Shown here piece by piece: positions 56,701 to 64,000 of a stretch of 64,000 nt of DNA. Every line of letters begins with the position of its first letter. Within the stretch, counting starts at the first letter, position 1. The DNA is from Maniola hyperantus (Eukaryota > Arthropoda > Insecta > Lepidoptera > Nymphalidae): contig NC_048543.1 of the NCBI RefSeq assembly GCF_902806685.2, positions 9,148,106 to 9,212,105 on the forward strand. Direction: 5' to 3'. A program made the translations under genes and the position numbers. A model generated the notes under the pieces. The model was given only the letters and a program-made list of their open reading frames with translations. It did not search any database and was not told the origin of the DNA.

Positions 56701-59700
56701 CCTTCAATCAATGTTATTGCCCTCAAAATTTCTCATGATCTTGTTAATGTTGAATGTACTATAAAACATTTGAGTTAATATTTTAAAACTATTTATAAAT
56801 GCCAATACATGTCTTAATCAATGTAGGTTTAATATAGGTACCATCCAGTCATCTTCTAGGCGAGCATGCTAAGATAGATCTTAGCCTTCACCATCAGGCC
56901 AGCAGGTCTGATGCAGCCAAGCGTAATAAATTTCAAACAAAATACAAAAATAATTACTCATATATATTTAAAAACTGTGCTGAGGAACTATTTGACCCAG
57001 TTCCCGCCTCGCCATTTTACTATCAAACTGCGAGGCATCGCAAAGGCCAGGCCAGGCACCCTTACGAAATAACGCGGACTCATACCTTCGAAGCGATTAC
57101 TTCGCCTTTGCCCTTCGCCTTCTGGTTTCCCCGTAAGCTATACATACCTATTGGTATCTTCACAAGAAGAGTTAATATAGGAACTTTCTAGGCAAGCGCG
57201 CTCCACCTTAGGCTGCGTCATCACCTGCTGCTATTTGGTGTGAATGCAGTCAAGCGCAAGCTTATATAGTAAAAACAACTTTTCCAGGATAGCAGCTTGC
57301 CGTGTGCCGTTTTCGTATTCACCGCTAAAAATATCAGCAACGAACACCGTGACGTCAGCATTACCTTTACATGGACAGAGGTTCTCGGAGAACCTAGTAA
57401 AAAGAAAAATTTTGGTAAGTCCAAAATCATCTTTAAAGTTCAAAGGGTCTATTTGGTGTATTTGGCATTTTATTAAGATCGCAAAATATATAAATATTCC
57501 CACGACTTCGTTCTCGTGGATTTATGTTTTAAAAATCCTGTGGGACCTATTTCATTCCCTGAGCTAAAATTGAACCTATGTGCTAATTCAGGGTAGATAT
57601 TATAAACTACTTGTATCTCCATTCCAAACATTAGTGCAAGTGGGACTCACACTGAGTTGTTCGAAACAAATACAAAAATTTAAGTGAAAATTTACTAATT
57701 TAATCAGGACAATTCTGGGGAGTCTTATTGTGATTAAATTAGTTTAATCTCCACTTACATTTTTGATTTTGTTTCAGACAACTTCAAAATAAGTAAGTAA
57801 GTCAACCGTACATAATATGATTAGAAATATGCAATTTATTTATACGTACCTACCTACTCTGCGCGCCGCCCGGTGGGAACAGGTTTCATACACCTACTCG
57901 TGTCTATATTATACATTCTATTCTTACGTTAAATTCAATGTTACATGGAATCTCGGTAATTAAATAATGCAACTAATCTGTTTGTTTTCTGTGTTCGAAA
58001 ATAAACTTCCGAAAATTGGCAAAGCCCCAATCTAGATACAATAATCTGTAATACTTTACTAGTGGTTAGGCCGTCCGCCTCCTAATCAGAGGTCGGGGGT
58101 TCGATCCCGGGCATGCACCTCTAACTTTTCGGAGTTATAAGTATGCGTTTTAAGTAATTTGAATATCCTTGCTTTTATGGTGCCTTCACCATAAAAGCAA
58201 GGATATTCAAATCAAACGTCGTGAGGAAACCTGCATGCCTGAGAGTTCTCCATAATGTTCTCAAAGTTGTGTGAAGTCTGCCAATCCGCACTTGGCCAGT
58301 CTGGTAGACTATGGCCAAACCCTTCTCACTCTAAGAGGAGACCCGTGCTCTATAATGAGCCGGCGATGGGTTGATCATGATGATGATGACAGTTAACTCA
58401 AGCCCATGCAAATCGAAGTACCTACGCTAATTACGTATGATCGAGTTGATTATCGAATTGATAACATCAACTATCAAACCTTCAATGGTTTATTGTAACG
58501 TTTTCTGAATAATTCATTCTGTTCTTTCTTTCATATATGCTAGAGTCTATTCTGGTATAAACTTTGGCTTTTATGGAAATACTGCAGGTGTTTTTATTAT
58601 CACGATTACGTATTTTACAATACATCTAGGTATATGAATTAGATTTTTAATGGAAGAGATATGACATAAGAGTATAAGTAAATCTGAAAAAAATATTTAC
58701 AAACTTGTACCAATAATATTTTAACGATAAGCGTAGCTGTCAATGTCAATTAAGTATTTTGGGTTGGATATATCGATAGTATTATTTACAAAGTTACAGA
58801 TTGATAAGTTTCACTGCTTGACAACAAGCCCTTTCGTTTTTAAGAAAGAAGAAATTCAAAACTAATACGCTGTTTCAATGCGCGATATCCCAGGATACTT
58901 CCGACTTCTTTCCTTCCGAAGGCTTTCCTTCTCGAAAGCGAATGGGCTCAGGTATACACTGATTTCAATGTAGGATGACACCGCTCAGGCGCCGCACCGC
59001 CAACGCGACGCATCGTGTGGCTTCACTCTAAGTTAACCAAAACCTATTTGGTGACTACCTGTTTTAATTAAACATATTTTTTATTAAATCAGGCAAGTTA
59101 GACCTGGAGAGGTATGCCGAAGAACATACATGTGGCGTCACGTTAGAGCAAAAAATAGCCGACCAACCCTGCACCTTCACAATAGCGAAGAAGAAACAGG
59201 AAACTGAGACCATCCATGAAGCCTATTGCCTGTGGAACTCGGCTAAAACTTCAGGCTACGTTTGGGAGTGCTTGAAAAAACACGGCAAACTAGAACCAGA
59301 TCCCAATCAGTCCGCGAAAGTCACTGACAATAAGAATGACAAGGAGACAACTAAAAAGATGTACAAAAGTAAGTGATATTTTTTCCATTAATTCATAATC
59401 ATAATCATTTATTTTGCCAGAATAAGACAAAACGTGCAAATAAATGATTTGTATTTGTATTTGTAACGATTTGAAAAATCGTTTAATTAAGGTTACACTT
59501 TATACGCGCTTCTCCATACAAATGTATTACAACAATTATTCTGTAATTTTTTGTTCTAAATCTAAAACGAAGGCAATTACCGATTTATCTCTTCATTATA
59601 CATAATAATGCCCGACAACAATAAATATAGTAAAATTATATTATTCGTGTCCAAAATACGAGTGTAATAATATGTTAACTTATATATTAGAACAACCTAT

Positions 59701-62700
59701 TGAAATGGCTTAAATTTTTCGTGTTTCTTTGTAGATGATTCTATAGCATTATCGAGCACAATATCTTTAGACCCAGGAGGATGCGATTCAACTGAGTTCT
59801 GTCTTGTGTGGGATATGCCTGTCATAAAATATAAGGACTCAAAAATACATAAAAGGTATAATATAAGGGACTTCCAATTTGAAAAGTCGTTTAAGTGTGC
59901 TTCGACTGAAAACGAGAAGAGTAAAGTTAAGCCAATTGGAACATACCGATCCAATCAGTATCGATAGAAGACTTCAAAACTATAATATATATGACAAGCG
60001 ACCCGCCCCCGCTTCGCATGGGTGCAGTGTAGATACTAATGTGGTGTCAGTGAGATTTCAATTTTCCTAGGGATCTCTAATTTTTTGACACTTAAACTAT
60101 ACCTATAAACCTTCCTCTTGAATCACTCTATCTATTGGTGAAAACCGCAATAAAATCCGTTGCGTAGTTTAAAAGATCTACGCGTTCATTCATACATACA
60201 TACATACAGACAGGGGAAGCGACTTTATTTTATACTATGTAAAGATAAGTGCTTCCCTGTCCACTTTTACACTGTTTTTCTCTTTACTGTAAATATTTTT
60301 GGTACAAAAAAAAAAGTTATCTCTCAATAATCTGATGGTTCCAAGCACTCCATTTTGCTAGTTCCCTCTTCAGTCGAAACACACCATAATTACGGTAAAA
60401 ACAGTAATAACTTTGTTTATTTTGATTGATTTTAGATATTACACTAAGTATTTCGGTAGTGATGGTATAGCGGGTGCCAGCATAGCTGCGTATGCGCTTA
60501 GGAACTATGAGAATTGGGAAAAGCAACTCGCAGAATGGCAGGACCCCATATTAAATAACAGGTATATATACAGTTTTTAACTGGTAGCATATCTAATCGT
60601 TCATGCTGAAAGCCAATCTTATGCGATGTGATTATTGAACGCACGCATTTTTAACTGACTTCCAAAAAGGAGGCGGTTCTCAATTCGGCCCGTTTTTTTT
60701 AAATGTATGTACACCGATTTTTTCGAGGTTTCTGGTCTGATTTTTCAGTACTCAACTGCAAGCAAAGCATATTATGTGTATACAGTGCTTGCTGCTAGAT
60801 ATTTCAAAGCTTATTCTTATACATATTTTTGTCTTTCAGTAACATACCTGAATGGTTAAAAAGTGCCTTAATGAACGAGCTTTATTTCATCGCAGACGGT
60901 GGAACTATTTGGTTTGATGTGTCTGATGAATTCCCTGAAACTGATCCTAGGTAAATATTAACTAACTAGCTGATCCCCGCGGCTTCGCCCGCGTGGATTC
61001 AAATTTTTCAAAATCCTGTGTGAACTTTTAATTTTCCAGGACAAAAAGTAACCTATCCATAATAACTGTTATTGTAAGCCTACCGTAAAAGATAGATATA
61101 TGCTATATATCTATCTATATAGGGCTTCTATATAGATAGATATAGATAGATATGCTATATAGATAGATATATCTATAGATATAGGGCTTTTTTTACAGCT
61201 GTTTAAGAGGAACAATTCCACCCAACATTGTTTTCGTGTAACTTTAACTATTTACGCAGCGCATGCCACGGAAGCTGACAGATGACGACTTTATTCACTT
61301 AATTGCAATTTTCGAAGGCATCTCTAATTTTTTTGAAAATAAAATATAGCCTATGTCACTCAGGAATAATGTAACTTTCTATTGGTGAAAGAATTTTCAA
61401 AATCGGTTCAGTAGTTCCGGAGATTACCCCCTACAAACAAACTTAACGACATTACCTCTTTATAATATTAGTATAGAAGTATAGATTCATTGAAAGATGT
61501 TGATGCATGTACTTGTACGATATTCACAAAGCTCTAAACTACATTTGTGAGCAATCTAATCGACTCACATTTTAAGCCCGTACGCTTTATGTGTTTAACA
61601 CCGAAGCAACAACATGCGACAATACGGGCATGCTACGAATAGGAACAATAATTTTGCAGTCTTAGAGTATGCGGCAGTCTATTTTTAGCGAAAACATCTT
61701 GCAGGGAGTAGGGTAGGCTTAAAGGTTAACCGGTTAGATGTATAACCCCTTTGTTTGACTAACGGGTTAACCCGTATTACTATAAAGGTTAATCTTTAAA
61801 TATTGCTGATTAATCCGTATGAATCCGCAAGTTGCAACTATAGGTACACCGTCGATGCTGTGTTGCGATGGCTTACGAATTTTGTGTATAGGTATCTACT
61901 ATCTGCATTTATTACTTCACTAGCTGATGCCCGCGACTTTGTACGCGTTGATTTAGGTTTTTAAAAATCCCGTGGGAACTCTTTGATTTTCCGGGATAAT
62001 GTGGCGTCACCTGCTTGTATTTATGTACGAAATTCACACTACGCGCAGCTGTTTACAAGTAGTTGACGTCAACAACCATTCGACCAATCACAGTCGTTTA
62101 CGATCACGTGACAAAAAAATCATTTTCCTTTTCGATTTTCTCTTAAATTATCTCGTATTTTTCTTAACTGACGTAAACTCTCAAACTCTAAACTTTCTCA
62201 AATTCATATTCAATACGGATACCATCAACAGAGCATATATTATTGTAGTTGTCTCAATTTAATTAATTTAGATTACAAACTTCGGCTAACTTTACAGACT
62301 CAAGTGCGAATTATTTTTCTAGGTCTCATAAATATATTTTTCTCAACATTTCAGACATGAATTTGGTGTGTTCGGCTACTTGGAAGGGCACGAATATAGG
62401 ATGTATAACACGTATGACGTGCACTTCTATGCATCTTTTGCGTTGGCACAATTGTGGCCCAATTTACAGGTTATTATTTAACATAATATTACATATTAAA
62501 CACAAGGCGATGCCCGCGACTTCGTCCAGGTAGATTCAGAATTCTTAAAAATCCCGTGAGATCTCTTGATTTTTTGAGATAAAAAGTATCTATGTCTGCC
62601 TCTGGATTGCAAGCAATCTTTGTACCTTTCATCATAATTGATCTAACTAATGAGCCATAAAAAGGAGCCGGACATACAGATAGACAGACAGACACGCAGA

Positions 62701-64000
62701 CAGAAACAGTAATACTTTTGCTTAATATTAGTATGAATATAAACTATTATTTTAAGAAATATATAAAACTAGCTGATGCCCGCTACTTCGTCCGCATGGA
62801 ATTAGGTTTTTTAAAAATCCCGTGGGAACTCTTTGATTTTCCGGGTCACTCCAGGTCTTTATCTACACCCATGCCAAAAATCACGTCGCAACGGATTGAA
62901 GGACAAACCAACAAACAAACACACTTTCGCATTTATAATAAGGGTACTGATTGGTACTTATAATTGTTATTTTCACAACGCAACTTATTTTTTATTATAT
63001 CTCCTATAAAATTCTTGTAGGTGGTGTTGCAATATATGTACCGCGACTCAATAGCAGTTGAGAGTACAAAGCTTAGACAGTCTTTGTATGACGGGAAATC
63101 TTGCAAGTTTAAAGTTAAAGACACAGTTCCTCATGACTTGGGCGACCCGGGTAAGTGACACTTTATCATCGGATATTCTTTATCAATTGAATAATAATAA
63201 GGTTTGAATAGAGGGTATGCTAATGATGTTTAGGCCGATCGCAATTAATTATCAGAAATCGTTTGTCAGGAAGTTTTTCACTTCAAGTTTCTCACTCTGT
63301 GAACATCAGAAACGTACGAGAGATCCGGCTATTCTGTCAGTCTGCGGGGTGTAGTACAAAATGTATGAGTAGAATACGCGTCAGAATACTTGATGCAACT
63401 TCTTTAGCTGTTTCTTTTTCTTTTTCTTCAGCTGTTTGTACAACATGATGTTATGTTAAAAAACCTTTTTTCAGCTCATTTCAAAAATCCCGCGCGCATT
63501 TTATTTTATTTACAACTAACTTTAAAGATTACACACACTATTTTTGTTCTGTCAGATAATTACTAATAATTGTAGCAGTGATAGCCTAGTGGTTAGGACG
63601 TCCGCCTTCTAATCGGAGGTCGGGGGTTCGATCCCGGGCACGCACCTCTAACTTTTCGGAATTATGTGCGTTTTAATTAATTAAATATCACTTGCTTTAA
63701 CGGTGAAGGAAAACATCGTGAGGAAACCTGCATGGCTGAGAGTTCTCCATAATGTTCTCAAAGGTGTGTGAAGTCTGCCAATCCGCACAAGGCCAGCGTG
63801 GTAGACTATGGCCAAAACCCTTCTCACTCTGAGAGGAGACCCGCGCTCTGTAGTGAACCGGTGATGGGTTGATCATGATGATGCGGTAAGCTTAAAGGAT
63901 TATCCTATTTTCGTTCAGATGGCCTCCCCTTCACGCAAATAAACGCGTACAACATCCACGACGTGTCCGCGTGGCGCGACCTGAACCTCAAGTTCATCCT
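53758..64000 (+). CDS. GBA2: GBA2, non-lysosomal glucosylceramidase (GH116), 5' part
   Basis: Hydrolyses glucosylceramide to glucose and ceramide on the cytosolic face of ER/Golgi and plasma membranes. Coding exons: 53,758-53,915; 53,998-54,086; 54,882-55,062; 56,144-56,306; 57,288-57,414; 59,093-59,368; 59,735-59,855; 60,436-60,561; 60,840-60,950; 62,355-62,469; 63,021-63,150; 63,919-64,000 (open at the window edge). All phases agree and give 559 residues of a protein that is about 900 in relatives. ATG 53,758 starts MENETVGDQA. GCPIGGIGGGTIGRGF (83-98) is the conserved N-terminal motif; LYPRAWTTYDL and RQISPVIPHNYKDSSLP follow. ALMNELYFIADGGTIW contains the expected nucleophile Glu427. YLEGHEYRMYNTYDVHFYASFAL and VPHDLGDP follow. 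The acid/base Asp lies beyond the window. No signal peptide. A possible acceptor TTTTGTCTAG (ending 53,730) just upstream suggests a 5' UTR intron. Introns hold LINE, SINE and MITE debris. Confidence 0.95.
55255..55448 (+). mobile_element. LINE 3' end with TCTA microsatellite tail in GBA2 intron 3
   Basis: 'AAAGGTTGCCTGGTAGAGAT' and 'GCAATAAGGCCGCCTTTGCA' are 3'-UTR text common to a lepidopteran non-LTR family. A GCAATAAAGTATT signal and (TCTA)n at about 55,428-55,448 follow. No coding sequence. Confidence 0.65.
56425..56600 (+). repeat. Fragment of the 'AAGTGCGAGTCAGACT' repeat in GBA2 intron 4
   Basis: 'CACAAGTGCGAGTCAGACTT' leads into the 'TTTTTCGACATTTTGTACGA' block. The right end is lost. 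Confidence 0.6.
56825..57275 (+). pseudogene. LINE-like C-terminal remnants before GBA2 exon 5
   Basis: The frame near 56,990-57,130 reads ELFDPVPASPFYYQTARHRK, similar in pattern to the LINE C-terminus at 19.74 kb (FFYNRTARHRK). The flanking texts 'TTAATATAGG...CTTCTAGGCGAGC' and 'TTAATATAGGAACTTTCTAGG' are two related copies. The remnant ends about 10-15 bases before the acceptor of exon 5. Confidence 0.4.
57490..57580 (+). repeat. Fragment of the 'CCCACGACTTCGTTCTCGTGG' family
   Basis: 'CACGACTTCGTTCTCGTGGA' followed by 'AAAATCCTGTGGGACC'. The rest of this intron up to 58,050 has no recognisable element. Confidence 0.55.
58060..58392 (+). mobile_element. tRNA-headed SINE with an internal inverted duplication, GBA2 intron 5
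   Basis: The head 'CTAGTGGTTAGGCCGTCCGC', B box 'GGTTCGATCCC' and GATGATGATGA tail are present. In the body a 25-bp stretch is duplicated in inverted orientation: 58,157-58,181 with 58,188-58,212, loop GCCTTC. Other copies carry that stretch once. Confidence 0.85.
59994..60240 (+). repeat. Dispersed 'AAGCGACCCGCCCCCGC' repeat, GBA2 intron 7
   Basis: Complete copy from 'ACAAGCGACCCGCCCCCGCT' to 'GCGACTTTATTTTATACTAT', with (CATA)n at about 60,190-60,205. Inverse of the family at 20,945-21,680. Confidence 0.7.
60650..60745 (+). repeat. Fragment 'AACTGACTTCCAAAAAGGAGG', GBA2 intron 8
   Basis: Same text as 8,810-8,880, including 'ACACCGATTTTTTCGAGGTT'. Related to the outer flank of the composite foldback family. 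Confidence 0.65.
60963..61480 (+). repeat. 'CCCCGCGGCTTCGCCCGCGTGG' element with TATC microsatellite, GBA2 intron 9
   Basis: The left end has 'TAGCTGATCCCCGCGGCTTC' and the right end 'TTATAATATTAGTATAGA'. It is interrupted by GATA/TATC repeats at 61,090-61,190 that can fold back on themselves. Confidence 0.65.
61918..62000 (+). repeat. Truncated 'CCCGCGACTTTGTACGC' repeat
   Basis: Left end of the family, 'CTAGCTGATGCCCGCGACTT' to 'TGATTTTCCGGGATAA', then abruptly unrelated DNA up to exon 10. Confidence 0.7.
62503..62945 (+). repeat. Two 'CCCGCGACTTCGTCC' repeats in GBA2 intron 10
   Basis: One diverged copy at 62,503-62,740 ends in (CAGA)n, and one cleaner copy at 62,770-62,945 ends 'CGCATTTATAATAAGGGTAC'. 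They fill nearly the whole intron between exons 10 and 11. Confidence 0.7.
63571..63885 (+). mobile_element. Complete tRNA-headed SINE, GBA2 intron 11
   Basis: Full structure: 'GTAGCAGTGATAGCCTAGTG' head, 'GGTTCGATCCC' B box, 'GAGAGTTCTCCATAATG' body, GATCATGATGATG tail. It lies only about 35 bases before the acceptor of GBA2 exon 12. Confidence 0.9.

Overview
The window is animal nuclear DNA, almost certainly from a moth or butterfly (Lepidoptera). It is AT-rich, and its coding exons are separated by introns full of short dispersed repeats. Several repeat families look typically lepidopteran: units reading 'CCCGCGACTTCGTCCGCG', units reading 'GGCCAAGTGCGAGTC...GGTTCCGT', and tRNA-headed SINEs ending in ATG/GAT triplets. 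The proteins are clear insect orthologues. The species cannot be named from sequence alone.

Layout. 1-5,000: repeat-rich DNA beyond the 3' end of dpp. 5,059-6,168 (minus): decapentaplegic (BMP2/4-type ligand), its whole reading frame in one exon. A splice acceptor directly upstream shows that 5' exons lie further right; a GC-rich block at about 13.8-14.36 kb with a minus-strand GTGAGT donor is the best candidate. 6.2-35.9 kb: a 30-kb stretch without a recognisable protein gene, holding two GC-rich islands, LINE remnants, SINEs, foldback elements and MITEs. 35,935-41,848 (plus): a TCAIM homologue (mitochondrial J-like protein family), rebuilt here as 13 coding exons and about 475 residues. 43,323-49,699 (minus): costa/Cos2, the KIF7/KIF27-type kinesin of Hedgehog signalling, 6 coding exons and 932 residues, convergent with TCAIM. 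49.75-53.75 kb: intergenic, with a 5'-truncated LINE reverse transcriptase inserted in an older repeat. 53,758 to the window end (plus): GBA2, non-lysosomal glucosylceramidase (GH116), the first 12 coding exons and about 559 residues; it runs off the right edge.

The genes do not form an operon-like unit. dpp and cos both belong to the Hedgehog/BMP patterning network (cos acts in the Hedgehog relay, dpp is a classical Hedgehog target), but their linkage is probably chance. TCAIM and GBA2 are housekeeping-type genes.

I found no convincing new biological system. The most unusual structures are: a degenerate second copy of TCAIM exon 11 carrying a 33-bp minisatellite that is open in several frames; two 77-bp perfect inverted arms around a CpG-rich loop at 27.1-27.4 kb; nested transposons with intact target duplications, including a SINE inside a LINE RNase H frame and a SINE inside an 8-bp-TSD hAT-like MITE; and a TATA + Inr + splice-donor arrangement at 25.16 kb that matches no recognised gene. 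All exon boundaries were worked out by hand from splice consensus, reading-frame phase and family similarity; no database search was run.
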